Positions 43,398-51,665 are shown, counted from the first letter of the stretch. The stretch: 64,000 bases of DNA from Humibacter sp. RRB41 (GCF_022761015.1 NZ_JAKWJQ010000001.1:186001-250000), one strand, 5' to 3'. A program made the numbers and translations. Notes: generated from the sequence alone by a model not told the origin.

Positions 43398-44443
43398 CCG
43401 ACGTGACGACCGCGCAGCACGTTGCACAGGCATCCGATATTCCGCAGCGCACGCCGTTCCGCACCGGCGTCGAGAGCCTGCCGATGGCCAAGGCACTGAA
43501 CGCGGGGCTTCGCCAGGCGCTCGCCGACGACGACCACGTCATGCTCATGGGCGAGGACATCGGGCCGCTCGGCGGCGTCTTCCGCATCACGGAGGGGCTT
43601 CAGGCAGAGTTCGGCGACCAGCGAGTGATCGACACCCCGCTCGCCGAAGCCGGCATCGTCGGCACCGCGATCGGATTGGCCATGCGCGGCTACCGGCCGG
43701 TGTGCGAGATCCAATTCGACGGGTTCGTGTTCCCGGCCTTCGACCAGATCACGACGCAGCTCGCCAAGATCACAGCCAGGCACGAGGGCGCGCTGCGGAT
43801 GCCCGTGGTCATCCGCATTCCCTACGGCGGTCACATCGGCGCCGTCGAGCACCACCAGGAGAGCCCGGAGGCTTACTTCGCGCACACCCCAGGTCTGCGC
43901 GTCGTGAGTCCGTCGACCCCGAACGATGCCTACTGGATGATCCAGGAGTCGATCGCGTCCGACGACCCGGTGGTGTTCCTGGAGCCCAAGAGCCGCTACT
44001 GGCCGAAGGGCGAGGTGAACTTCGAGGGGAGCGCAGCGCCGCTGCACGCCAGCCGCGTCGTGCGCACCGGAACGGATGCCACGCTGGTCGGCCACGGAGC
44101 GATGGTGAGCGTGCTGCTGCGCGCGGCCGAGATCGCGCAGGAGGAGGGCACCAGCCTCGAGGTCGTCGACCTGCGGTCGCTGTCCCCGATCGACTTCGGC
44201 CCGCTGCTGGAGTCGGTGCGCAAGACCGGGCGTCTGGTGGTCGCTCAGGAGGCGCAGGGCTTCGCAAGCCTCGGAAGCGAGATCGCGGCGACGATAGCAG
44301 AGAAGGCGTTCTACTCGCTTCAGGCGCCGGTGCTGCGCGTGGCAGGGTTCGACACCCCGTTCCCGCCCGCCAAGCTCGAGGACCTCTACCTGCCCGACGC
44401 CGACCGGGTGCTCGAAGCCGTCGACCGCGCACTGGCGTATTGA
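43394..44443 (+). CDS. 2-oxoacid dehydrogenase E1 beta subunit
   Basis: 349 residues. E1 beta pairs with E1 alpha to form the decarboxylase. [64 protein letters not shown] and EPKSRYW are conserved. Its ATG overlaps the alpha-subunit stop (ATGA), typical for equal expression. An amino extension of about 25 residues precedes the conserved start. Confidence 0.95.
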   Translation: MTDVTTAQHVAQASDIPQRTPFRTGVESLPMAKALNAGLRQALADDDHVMLMGEDIGPLGGVFRITEGLQAEFGDQRVIDTPLAEAGIVGTAIGLAMRGYRPVCEIQFDGFVFPAFDQITTQLAKITARHEGALRMPVVIRIPYGGHIGAVEHHQESPEAYFAHTPGLRVVSPSTPNDAYWMIQESIASDDPVVFLEPKSRYWPKGEVNFEGSAAPLHASRVVRTGTDATLVGHGAMVSVLLRAAEIAQEEGTSLEVVDLRSLSPIDFGPLLESVRKTGRLVVAQEAQGFASLGSEIAATIAEKAFYSLQAPVLRVAGFDTPFPPAKLEDLYLPDADRVLEAVDRALAY

Positions 44444-44501
44444 CGTACATCCGCATCGACCCAACAGCTGGTTGAAGTTTCCACAGGCCGCGAGGAGTGC
44501 C

Positions 44502-45926
44502 ATGAGTGAGTCCGAGTTTCTGCTGCCGGACGTCGGCGAGGGCCTGACCGAGGCTGAGATCGTCTCGTGGAAGGTCGGACCGGGCGACCCCGTGCACCTC
44601 AACGACGTGCTCTGCGAGATCGAGACCGCCAAGTCGCTGGTCGAGCTGCCGTCGCCGTTCGAGGGCGTCGTCGACCGGCTTCTGGTGAACGAGGGTGACA
44701 CGGTCGAGGTCGGCACGCCGATCATCATTGTCGGCGCGGGCGCGTCAGGCGGCCTTCCGACCGGCGGCGAGGGCTTCGACAACGTGATCGATGTCGACGA
44801 GGCGCCCGACGGTGCGGCCGACGCCGGTGTCGACGACGGCGGTGCTGGGGAGCGCGCGGCGCAGGATGCCGCGGCCGAGCAGTTCGCGAACGCGACGGCA
44901 TCCGCTCTGGTCGAGCGCGAGGGCGACGACCCCAAGCCGGGCGCCGTGCTCGTCGGCTACGGTTCAGCGGGACACGGTGCGAGCAGGCGGCAGGGTCGCG
45001 GCAGGGTCGATCCTGCCGGGAGGCATGTGCCGTCCACCGCCGATCTGGTACCGGCGGCGAAGGCGTCTCCCGTGATCGCGAAGCCGCCCATCCGCAAGCT
45101 CGCGAAAGATCTCGGTGTCGACCTCGACCTTGTCGCGGGCACCGGTCTGGCCGGCGAGATCACGCGTGACGACGTCGTGCGCCAGGCCAGCCAGGCGAGC
45201 GTGTTCCGCAACATCGAGACGCCGGCGTGGGCGGACGAGCGCGAGGAGCGCATCCCGGTGAAGGGGGTGCGCAAAGCGATCGCCACCGCGATGAGCACGA
45301 GTGCGTTCAGTGCGCCGCACGTGAGTCTGTTCGTCGACGTCGACGCGACGCGCACCATGGAGTACGTGAAGCGGCTGAAGGCATCCACCGACTTCGCCGG
45401 AATCAAGGTGTCGCCGCTGCTCATCATGGCGAAGGCGATGATCTGGGCGGTGCGCCGCAATCCAACCGTGAACTCGACGTGGACAGACGACGAGATCATC
45501 GTGCGGCATTACGTGAACCTCGGTGTTGCAGCGGCGACCCCGCGCGGACTCATCGTGCCGAACGTCAAGGAGGCGCAGTCGATGAGCATGCTTGAGCTCG
45601 CCCGGTCGCTCGAGCAGCTGACCATCACGGCTCGTGACGGCAAGACGCCGCCCTCCGACATGGCCGGTGGCACGATCACCGTGACGAACATCGGCGTCTT
45701 CGGCATGGACACCGGCACGCCGATCCTCAATCCGGGCGAGGTGGGCATCGTGGCACTCGGCACGATCAAGCAGAAGCCGTGGGTCGTGGACGGCGAGGTG
45801 CGACCGCGCTTCGTCACGACGCTCGGGGCATCCTTCGATCACCGCGTCGTCGATGGGGATGTCGCCAGCCGCTTCCTCGCCGACGTCGCCGCGATCATCG
45901 AGGAGCCGGCGCTGCTGCTGGATTAG
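44502..45926 (+). CDS. Dihydrolipoamide acyltransferase (E2)
   Basis: 474 residues. One lipoyl domain at the amino end with the lipoylated Lys in [12 protein letters not shown] (about 43), an acidic linker, an E3-binding domain (about 190-225: [21 protein letters not shown]) and the catalytic domain ending in [15 protein letters not shown] with the H-x-x-x-D-G active site. It carries acyl groups from E1 to CoA. GAGGAG is eight bases before the ATG. A nested hairpin follows the gene. Confidence 0.95.
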   Translation: MSESEFLLPDVGEGLTEAEIVSWKVGPGDPVHLNDVLCEIETAKSLVELPSPFEGVVDRLLVNEGDTVEVGTPIIIVGAGASGGLPTGGEGFDNVIDVDEAPDGAADAGVDDGGAGERAAQDAAAEQFANATASALVEREGDDPKPGAVLVGYGSAGHGASRRQGRGRVDPAGRHVPSTADLVPAAKASPVIAKPPIRKLAKDLGVDLDLVAGTGLAGEITRDDVVRQASQASVFRNIETPAWADEREERIPVKGVRKAIATAMSTSAFSAPHVSLFVDVDATRTMEYVKRLKASTDFAGIKVSPLLIMAKAMIWAVRRNPTVNSTWTDDEIIVRHYVNLGVAAATPRGLIVPNVKEAQSMSMLELARSLEQLTITARDGKTPPSDMAGGTITVTNIGVFGMDTGTPILNPGEVGIVALGTIKQKPWVVDGEVRPRFVTTLGASFDHRVVDGDVASRFLADVAAIIEEPALLLD

Positions 45927-45960
45927 CGCGCCGGTTCCTGCCCGGCGCGCCCCCTCTTGA

Positions 45961-46039
45961 CGCGAAAACAGGCTGGTAAGCGCATTCCTCGCGAGAACAG
46001 GCAGATTTGGCCTGTTCTCGCGTGATTTGCCTGTTTTCG
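45961..46039. repeat. Nested inverted repeat between convergent genes
   Basis: The inner stem CGCGAGAACAGGC (45990-46002) pairs with GCCTGTTCTCGCG (46010-46022), loop of seven. The outer stem CGAAAACAGGC (45963-45973) pairs with GCCTGTTTTCG (46029-46039). The core AACAGGC thus appears four times, twice in each direction. Position fits a two-way terminator, but the double nesting is unusual. Confidence 0.85.
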
Positions 46040-46053
46040 GGAGGTGGGAGCGC

Positions 46054-46085
46054 GACCTACTGACCTACTGACCTACTGCCCTACT
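46054..46085. repeat. Octamer tandem repeat overlapping a stop codon
   Basis: GACCTACT at 46054-46061, 46062-46069 and 46070-46077, plus a decayed copy GCCCTACT at 46078-46085. The stop codon of the exonuclease gene (46073-46075, minus strand) lies within the third copy, so loss or gain of units would change the protein end. Confidence 0.85.
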
Positions 46086-47041
46086 GCGCGGAGCGGAGTC
46101 AGCGCCTTCAGGGCGCGGTCGAGCGCTCCGCCCAGGCCGTAGCGCTCGCCGATCGAGCGCACGGATGCCTGCGCCGCGGCGTCCAGCGGCGCAACCGTCG
46201 CGTCCACCTCGGGCAGCTCCACCCGCTCGCCCACCGCGATGACGGGCACCGCGCGCTCCAGGTAGTCGGACGCCGCGGCCAGCTTCGCACGGATACCCGC
46301 CGCCATCGGCGTGCTCGGGTCCGCTGCCGCCGCGAGGATGCCGTCGAGGTCGCCGAACTCCCGCAGCAGTCCGGCCGCCGACTTCTCGCCGATGCCCGCG
46401 ACGCCGGGAAGCCCGTCTGACGGGTCCCCGCGCAGCGCCGCGAAGGCTGCGTACTGCTGCGGCGAGATCCCGTACTTCGCCTCGACGACCGCGTCCGTCA
46501 CGAGCTCGAGCTTGCTCATGCCCCGTGCCGTGTAGATGATGCGGATGCCCGCCGCGTCGTCGACGAGCTGGAACAGGTCGCGGTCGCCCGTGACGACATC
46601 GACCGCGGGCGCTTCGTGCGAGACGGATGTGACGTGCGCGGCGCGGCGGGCCAGGCATCCGATGACGTCGTCGGCCTCGGCCTGCACCGCGCCGACGACG
46701 GCGATGCCGAGTGCTCCCAGCAGCTCGCGGATCACCGGGATCTGCGGCACGAGCCCGGCCGGCGTCTCTTCGACGTCGACGCCACCGGGCACCGCCCGCT
46801 CGACGCGGTGCTGCTTGTACGACGGGATCTTCTCGACGCGCCACGCCGGTCGCCAGTCATCGTCCCAGCACGCGACGAGCTCGGTCGGCTCGAACTGGGT
46901 CACGAGCTTCGCGATGATGTCGAGGAGTCCGCGGATGCCGTTGACCGGCATCCCGTCCGGGGACTTCACCCCCTCTGGCACGCCGTAGAACGCGCGAAAG
47001 TACAGAGAAGCGGTGTCGAGCAGCATCAATCGGCCGGCCAT
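46073..47041 (-). CDS. 5'-3' exonuclease (Pol I small-fragment-like)
   Basis: 322 residues. FEN-type nuclease like the amino domain of DNA polymerase I, without a polymerase part. The metal-binding acids are visible in LLDTASLYFRAF, ACWDDDWRPAWR, AEADDVIGCLA and VTGDRDLFQLV, and the helix-hairpin-helix is GLPGVAGIGEKSAAGLLREFG. Stand-alone forms are common in actinobacteria and may remove RNA primers. The carboxyl end runs into the octamer repeat. Confidence 0.9.
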   Translation of the reverse strand: MAGRLMLLDTASLYFRAFYGVPEGVKSPDGMPVNGIRGLLDIIAKLVTQFEPTELVACWDDDWRPAWRVEKIPSYKQHRVERAVPGGVDVEETPAGLVPQIPVIRELLGALGIAVVGAVQAEADDVIGCLARRAAHVTSVSHEAPAVDVVTGDRDLFQLVDDAAGIRIIYTARGMSKLELVTDAVVEAKYGISPQQYAAFAALRGDPSDGLPGVAGIGEKSAAGLLREFGDLDGILAAAADPSTPMAAGIRAKLAAASDYLERAVPVIAVGERVELPEVDATVAPLDAAAQASVRSIGERYGLGGALDRALKALTPLRAVGQ

Positions 47042-47065
47042 GCCCCCGATCCTCCCACTAGCCCT

Positions 47066-47102
47066 GCCGGTCGAGTAGCGCCGCCTCCGCTACTCGACCG
47101 GC
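47066..47102. repeat. Short GGTCGAGTAG-family hairpin
   Basis: GCCGGTCGAGTAGCG (47066-47080) pairs perfectly with CGCTACTCGACCGGC (47088-47102), leaving a seven-base loop. It is a minimal form of the element at 36668, here between the divergent exonuclease and znuA genes, upstream of the Zur-like box. Confidence 0.9.
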
Positions 47103-47129
47103 GAAAGGTGCGCACACGCCTTGCTGCTT

Positions 47130-47149
47130 TTGAGTATCATTATCAATAA
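47130..47149 (+). promoter_or_regulatory. Zur/Fur-type operator upstream of znuA
   Basis: TTGAGTATCATTATCAATAA is an AT-rich imperfect palindrome (TTGA...TCAA) in GC-rich surroundings and contains ATCATTATCA, the core of Fur/Zur boxes. It lies 105 bases before znuA, the first gene of an operon that ends with a Fur-family gene. Repression by zinc-loaded Zur is the expected effect. Confidence 0.75.
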
Positions 47150-47254
47150 GCGCCGACAGGATGCCGGCGCCCGCGGCCCGCCCATCGGGGTCAGGCCGTG
47201 TTCAGCAGTTCGCATCTCCGACGCTCTTTACGAGTTAGACAGGCACACCCCCCG

Positions 47255-48181
47255 ATGAAGCGTTCCGTCTTCGCCCTTCCCGTCGTCATCGCGGCAACCG
47301 CACTCCTCCTCACCGCATGCTCAGCAGCCGGCGCCGATCCAGCCTCGTCGGGCGCGGCATCCGGCCCGATCAAGGTCGTCGCCTCCACCAATGTGTGGGG
47401 CGACATCGCCGGTGTGATCGGCGGCGACCACGTCTCGGTCACGTCGATCATCGACGACCCGAACCAAGACCCGCACGACTACCAGGCCAGCGCCCGCAAC
47501 CAGCTCGCCATCTCACAGGCGAAGATCGTCATCACCAACGGGGGCGGATACGACGACTTCGTCACCACCATGGTGAAGGCCGCGAACACGTCGCCGACCG
47601 AGCTGAACGCGGCGACCATCTCCGGGTACGACCAGCATCCGTCCGACGGCGACTTCAACGAGCACCTCTGGTACGACTTCCCCACCGTCGACAAGGTCGC
47701 CTCGAAGATCGCGGCGGCCTACGCGAAGGCCAGGCCGGCCGATGCGGCGACGTTCGCTGCGAACGAGAAGAAGTTCGAGGCATCCGTCGCGAAGCTCACC
47801 GCGACAGAGGCCCAGTTGAAGCAGACGTACGCAGGCAAGGGGGCGGCCATCACCGAGCCCGTTCCGCTTTACATGCTGAACGCCATCGGACTCGTCGACA
47901 AGACGCCGCAGAAGTTCAGCGAGGCGATCGAGAACGACACGGATGTCGCCCCCTCCGTTCTCGAGCAGACCCTCGCGCTGTTCTCGTCCCGCTCCGTCGC
48001 CCTGCTCGCCTACAACGAGCAGACGACCGGCGCGCAGACCCAGCAGGTGCTCAGCGCGGCCAAATCGAACGACGTGCCCGTCGTGCCCGTCACAGAGACG
48101 CTGCCAGACGGCAAGACCTATCTCACCTGGATGCGCAGCAATCTCGACAACATCGGCGCCGCGCTGAAGAAGTCGCGATGA
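47255..48181 (+). CDS. znuA: Zinc ABC transporter substrate-binding lipoprotein
   Basis: 308 residues. A lipoprotein signal peptide ends in the lipobox LLTAC. The cluster A-I fold follows with VVASTNVWGDIAGVIGG, the metal His in DPHDYQAS, the second His region EHLWYDFPTVDKVA, and a late Glu/Asp near YNEQTTG. It binds zinc (or manganese) outside the membrane and hands it to the permease. The His-rich loop common in ZnuA is short here. First gene after the Zur-like box. Confidence 0.9.
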   Translation: MKRSVFALPVVIAATALLLTACSAAGADPASSGAASGPIKVVASTNVWGDIAGVIGGDHVSVTSIIDDPNQDPHDYQASARNQLAISQAKIVITNGGGYDDFVTTMVKAANTSPTELNAATISGYDQHPSDGDFNEHLWYDFPTVDKVASKIAAAYAKARPADAATFAANEKKFEASVAKLTATEAQLKQTYAGKGAAITEPVPLYMLNAIGLVDKTPQKFSEAIENDTDVAPSVLEQTLALFSSRSVALLAYNEQTTGAQTQQVLSAAKSNDVPVVPVTETLPDGKTYLTWMRSNLDNIGAALKKSR

Positions 48182-48194
48182 TCCGAGCACTGCG

Positions 48195-49274
48195 ATGAGC
48201 GTGACAGGAACGCGTGGAGACGAACGTGGCGTAGTGTCCGGATTCGTGACCACCGAAGCCGGGCCGACGACAGAGGCACAGCCTGCCGGCGCCATGGACT
48301 CCACGGATGTGACGGCTCGCGCTTCGGCGGCGCCGCAGGCGGCATCCCTCGAATCGGTCCTCAGCCTGCGCGACGCGACGCTGGGCTTCGCGGACCGCCC
48401 GTTGTGGTCCGGCCTCGACCTCGACGTGCACGCCGGCGAGTTCATCGCGGTGCTCGGCGCGAACGGGTCGGGCAAGACCAGCCTGCTCAAGGTCATCCTC
48501 GGCCAGCAGAAGCTGCAGTCGGGCTCGGTGGATTTCGGCGGTGAGCCGGTGACGCGTGGCAATCGCCGCATCGGATACATCCCTCAGCAGAAGCTCGCCG
48601 ATGAGGGCACGCCGCTGCGCGCACGTGACCTGGTCGGGCTCGGTGTCGATGGGCACCGCTGGGGTGTTCCGTGGCCGTCGAAGAAGCGCAAACAGCGCAT
48701 CGACGAGTTGCTGGATGCCGTCGGCGCGGCCTCGTACGCGAAGGTCCCGATCTCGACGCTGTCCGGCGGCGAGCAGCAGAGGCTGCGTGTCGGGCAGGCG
48801 CTCGCCGGCGACCCGCGGCTGCTGCTCTGCGACGAGCCTCTGCTCTCGCTCGACCTCGCGCACCAGCGTGCGGTCAGCGAGTTGATCGACCGGCACCGGC
48901 GTGAGCGTCAGCTCGGCGTGCTCTTCGTCACGCACGACGTGAACCCGGTGCTCGACCTCGTCGACCGGGTGCTCTACCTCGCGGGCGGACGCTTCCGCAT
49001 CGGCACACCCGACCAGGTGCTGCGCAGCGAGGTGCTCAGCGAGCTGTACGGGTCGCCAGTGGACGTCATCCGCACCCGCGGCCGCATCGTCGTCGTCGGC
49101 ACGTCGGATGCCCCCGGCGCGCACCCCGACGGATCTCACGCCCACCACGACGAGCAGCACGACCCGGCGCACGACGCCGAGGCAACAGCGCCATTTGCGC
49201 TTAACAGCGCCACTTCGACTGGCGCGGTTAAGCGCAAATGGCGCAGTAGTGACGACGGGACGGAGGAACCGTGA
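48195..49274 (+). CDS. znuC: Zinc ABC transporter ATP-binding protein
   Basis: 359 residues, longer than usual at both ends. Walker A is VLGANGSGKTS (about 88), the signature is LSGGEQQRLRVGQAL, Walker B is LLLCDEPLLSLD and the switch His is in FVTHDVNP. About 50 low-complexity residues precede the domain. The tail is His/Asp-rich (HAHHDEQHDPAHD), a possible zinc buffer, and its last 25 residues are encoded by a near-perfect hairpin. The stop overlaps the permease start. Confidence 0.9.
   Translation: MSVTGTRGDERGVVSGFVTTEAGPTTEAQPAGAMDSTDVTARASAAPQAASLESVLSLRDATLGFADRPLWSGLDLDVHAGEFIAVLGANGSGKTSLLKVILGQQKLQSGSVDFGGEPVTRGNRRIGYIPQQKLADEGTPLRARDLVGLGVDGHRWGVPWPSKKRKQRIDELLDAVGAASYAKVPISTLSGGEQQRLRVGQALAGDPRLLLCDEPLLSLDLAHQRAVSELIDRHRRERQLGVLFVTHDVNPVLDLVDRVLYLAGGRFRIGTPDQVLRSEVLSELYGSPVDVIRTRGRIVVVGTSDAPGAHPDGSHAHHDEQHDPAHDAEATAPFALNSATSTGAVKRKWRSSDDGTEEP
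49188..49244. repeat. 24-base-pair hairpin inside the 3' end of znuC
   Basis: GCGCCATTTGCGCTTAAC (49188-49205) pairs with its exact complement at 49227-49244; after one mismatch GCGCCA (49207-49212) pairs with TGGCGC (49220-49225), loop of seven. It is translated as part of ZnuC and ends 27 bases before the znuB start codon. Confidence 0.92.
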
Positions 49275-50191
49275 CGGATGCCGTCGACTGGTGGTCGCAG
49301 ATCTTCAACTTCACCGACTATGGCCAGCTGCTCGTTCTGCTGCGCAACTCGATCCTGGCCGGCGCTGTGCTCGGCGTCGTCGGCGGTCTCATCGGCGTCT
49401 TCGTGATGTCGCGCGACATGGCATTCGCCGTGCACGGCATCAGCGAGCTGTCGTTCGCCGGGGCATCCGCCGGCCTGCTGTTCGGGGTGGGCGTCGTGCA
49501 GGGGTCGATCGTGGGGTCGCTGATCGCGGCGCTTCTGATCGGGCTGCTGGGTTCGCGGGCGAGAGAACGCAACTCGATCACGGCGGTGCTCATGCCGTTC
49601 GGGCTCGGGTTGGGCATCCTGTGCCTGGCCCTCTACCCTGGCCGATCGGCGAACAAGTTCGGGCTGCTCACAGGGCAGATCGTCGCCATCGACAACCCGC
49701 AGATCGGTGCGCTGCTGATCATCTCGATCGTCGTGGTGCTCGGTCTGGCCGTCGTGTGGCGCCCGCTCATGTTCGCGAGCGTGGATGCCGATGTCGCGGC
49801 CGCCCGCGGCGTTCCGACCCGCGCCCTGTCGATCGTGTTCATGCTGCTGCTCGGCCTTGCGGTGGCCGTATCGGTGCAGATCGTCGGTGCGCTGCTCGTG
49901 CTCTCGATCCTCGTCACGCCGGCCGCCGCCGCGCTCAAGGTGACGTCGTCCCCGCTCTGGGTCCCGGTGCTCAGCGTGGTGTTCGGGGTCGTGTCGATGG
50001 TCGGCGGCATCATGCTGGCGCTCGGCGGGAGCGTGCCGATCAGCCCGTACGTCACGACGATCTCGTTCCTCATCTACGTGGTGTGTCGCGTGATCGCGTG
50101 GGCTCGCAAACGCCGAGGCATCAGCGGTCGACGGATGCCCGTTCCCGCCCTCGCCCCGCGGCGCACCCCCGCGCCGGTGGAGGCGCCATGA
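49271..50191 (+). CDS. znuB: Zinc ABC transporter permease
   Basis: 306 residues with eight to nine membrane helices of the ABC-3 family: GVVGGLIGVFVMSRDMAFAVHGISELSFAGASAG, RNSITAVLMPFGLGLGILCL and VSVQIVGALLVLSILVTPAAAA. It forms the channel with the ZnuC ATPase. The GTG start overlaps the znuC stop and the stop overlaps the zur ATG, so all four genes are coupled. Confidence 0.92.
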   Translation: MTDAVDWWSQIFNFTDYGQLLVLLRNSILAGAVLGVVGGLIGVFVMSRDMAFAVHGISELSFAGASAGLLFGVGVVQGSIVGSLIAALLIGLLGSRARERNSITAVLMPFGLGLGILCLALYPGRSANKFGLLTGQIVAIDNPQIGALLIISIVVVLGLAVVWRPLMFASVDADVAAARGVPTRALSIVFMLLLGLAVAVSVQIVGALLVLSILVTPAAAALKVTSSPLWVPVLSVVFGVVSMVGGIMLALGGSVPISPYVTTISFLIYVVCRVIAWARKRRGISGRRMPVPALAPRRTPAPVEAP

Positions 50192-50604
50192 AGCGCAATA
50201 CGTGGCAGCGCGAGGCCGTGCGCGAGGCGCTGACCTCCAACGACGGGTTCGTGAGTGCGCAGAGCCTGCACACAGGGCTCCGCGAGCACGGATCGCCGAT
50301 CGGGCTCGCGACCGTCTACCGTGCCCTCGCCGATCTGGCGTCGGAGGGCGAGGCCGACTCCCTGCAGTCTCCAGAGGGCGAGGCCCTGTACCGCGCGTGC
50401 TCGACCAGCGGTCACCACCATCACCTGATCTGCCGCAGGTGCGGCACGACGGTGGAGATCGCGGCGGACGACGTGGAGCAGTGGGCGCAACGAGTGGCAT
50501 CCGAGCATGGCTTCACGGATGCCCGCCATGTCGTCGACGTCTTCGGCCTCTGCGCGACCTGCACGGCGCTCGAAGCGGCATCCGCTTCAGCACCGCCGAT
50601 TTGA
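50188..50604 (+). CDS. zur: Fur-family zinc uptake regulator
   Basis: 138 residues. Winged helix: TWQREAVREALTSNDGFVSAQSLHTGL and SPIGLATVYRALADLASEG. The metal sites are visible in TSGHHHHLICRRCGTTVE and FGLCATC, giving a four-cysteine structural zinc site plus the regulatory histidines. Context with znuACB identifies it as Zur rather than Fur. A promoter for the next operon overlaps its stop codon. Confidence 0.92.
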   Translation: MKRNTWQREAVREALTSNDGFVSAQSLHTGLREHGSPIGLATVYRALADLASEGEADSLQSPEGEALYRACSTSGHHHHLICRRCGTTVEIAADDVEQWAQRVASEHGFTDARHVVDVFGLCATCTALEAASASAPPI

Positions 50605-50629
50605 GCAGACCGGCCCGGTCGCGTAGACT
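50601..50629 (+). promoter_or_regulatory. Sigma-70-like promoter of the rpmB operon
   Basis: TTGAGC (50601-50606) and TAGACT (50624-50629) are separated by exactly 17 bases. The -35 includes the zur stop codon. Transcription would begin near 50636, leaving a leader of about 130 bases before rpmB. Confidence 0.7.
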
Positions 50630-50641
50630 AACCGTTTGTCT

Positions 50642-50745
50642 GTGCAGACTCCTCTGCACGGTTCGCCCACACAATCCCCTTCTCGCGAAAGCGATGAGCG
50701 ATTGTGTGTGCCGACAAGAGATCTTGGGAGAGGCATCCGCCTCTC
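50642..50745 (+). promoter_or_regulatory. Structured 5' leader of rpmB-rpmG-rpsN
   Basis: Three hairpins in a row: GTGCAG/CTGCAC at 50642-50659; a nine-base stem CACACAATC (50668-50676)/GATTGTGTG (50700-50708) holding an inner CGC-GAAA-GCG stem with a GNRA tetraloop (50684-50693); and GAGAGGC/GCCTCTC with a four-base loop at 50728-50745. The last ends ten bases before the Shine-Dalgarno GGAGGA. The layout suggests a ribosomal-protein leader for feedback control. Confidence 0.65.
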
Positions 50746-50764
50746 GGTACTGATGGAGGATCCA

Positions 50765-51001
50765 ATGGCAGCAGTCTGCCAGGTGACGGGAGCCGTACCC
50801 GGTTTCGGTCACAGCATCTCGCACTCGCACCGGCGCACCAAGCGCCGCTTCGACCCGAACGTTCAGAGGAAGACGTATTACGTGCCGTCCCTGCGCCGTA
50901 ACGTCACGCTGAACGTGAGCGCCAAGGGCATCAAGGTGATCGACGCCCGCGGCATCGAGTCAGTGGTCAAGGACATCCTTGCCCGTGGGGAGAAGATCTG
51001 A
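50765..51001 (+). CDS. rpmB: Ribosomal protein L28, zinc-free form
   Basis: 78 residues. [34 protein letters not shown] is the L28 start. Only one cysteine is present, so it is the form lacking the zinc ribbon. Such forms replace zinc-binding copies during zinc lack in some actinobacteria, but may also be the only copy. It follows zur and a long structured leader. Stop and rpmG start overlap. Confidence 0.95.
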   Translation: MAAVCQVTGAVPGFGHSISHSHRRTKRRFDPNVQRKTYYVPSLRRNVTLNVSAKGIKVIDARGIESVVKDILARGEKI

Positions 51002-51168
51002 TGGCCAAGCAGCAGGACATCCGCCCGATCATCAAGCTTCGTTCGACGGCCGGCACCGGTTACACCTACGTGACCAAGAAGAACCGTCGCAACGATCCCG
51101 ACCGCCTCGTGCTCAAGAAGTACGACCCCATTGTGCGTAAGCACGTCGAATTCCGCGAGGAGCGGTAA
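51001..51168 (+). CDS. rpmG: Ribosomal protein L33, zinc-free form
   Basis: 55 residues. [37 protein letters not shown] is L33 of the large subunit. The C-x-x-C pairs of the zinc type are missing. Its ATG overlaps the rpmB stop by one base, so it is coupled. Confidence 0.95.
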   Translation: MAKQQDIRPIIKLRSTAGTGYTYVTKKNRRNDPDRLVLKKYDPIVRKHVEFREER

Positions 51169-51170
51169 GT

Positions 51171-51476
51171 ATGGCCAAGAAGAGCAAGATCGCGCGCAAC
51201 AAGCAGCGCCAGGACGTCGTCGACCGCTATGCCGCTAGGCGCATGGAGTTGAAGAAGGCCCTGATCAACCCGAATTCCAGCGACGAAGAGCGCGAAGCCG
51301 CTCGCGTCGGCCTGCAGAAGCTGCCGCGCAACGCGTCGCCTGTGCGTCTGCGCAGCCGCGACGCTGTCGACGGCCGTCCGCGTGGAATGCTGACGAAGTT
51401 CGGCATCTCCCGTGTTCGCTTCCGTGACATGGCGCACCGTGGCGAGCTGCCCGGCATCACCAAGTCGAGCTGGTAA
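51171..51476 (+). CDS. rpsN: Ribosomal protein S14, long zinc-free form
   Basis: 101 residues. The long S14 type (about 100 residues against 61 in the zinc type) without cysteines; the conserved end is [33 protein letters not shown]. It follows rpmG by two bases. All three ribosomal proteins here are zinc-independent, and lie right after the zinc uptake operon. A hairpin terminator follows. Confidence 0.95.
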   Translation: MAKKSKIARNKQRQDVVDRYAARRMELKKALINPNSSDEEREAARVGLQKLPRNASPVRLRSRDAVDGRPRGMLTKFGISRVRFRDMAHRGELPGITKSSW

Positions 51477-51490
51477 GCAGCAAGCACCTT

Positions 51491-51527
51491 CGAAAGGGGC
51501 GTCGTCCTTCGGGTCGGCGCCCCTTCG
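51491..51527 (+). terminator. Terminator after rpsN
   Basis: AAGGGGCG (51494-51501) pairs with CGCCCCTT (51518-51525), with TCG/CGG pairing possible inside, 17 bases after the rpsN stop. No T-run follows apart from TTC. Confidence 0.6.
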
Positions 51528-51579
51528 TGCGCCAGCGGTCAGCGCTGTCGGAGCGGTCAGCCCTGCCGCCGCGGCCGAT

Positions 51580-51665
51580 CCCATCACCGAGACTTCGCTT
51601 TCGTGCTGAGGCTTCCGCTGTCAAGCCCAGCCTCGGCAAAAACCGAGTCTCGCTGGGGTGATGGG
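51580..51665. repeat. Imperfect palindromic element between rpsN and hup
   Basis: CCCATCACC (51580-51588) pairs with GGTGATGGG (51657-51665); GAGAC (51589-51593) with GTCTC (51647-51651); inner CTGAGGCT and GCCTCGG also pair. The total is about 86 bases with bulges. It is not the GGTCGAGTAG family. The rest of the gap to hup (51666-51950) shows no gene. Confidence 0.7.

Noticed and set aside
50605-50764. Zur box upstream of rpmB
   Set aside because: Searched for an AT-rich palindrome like that at 47130; none is present in the leader or promoter.
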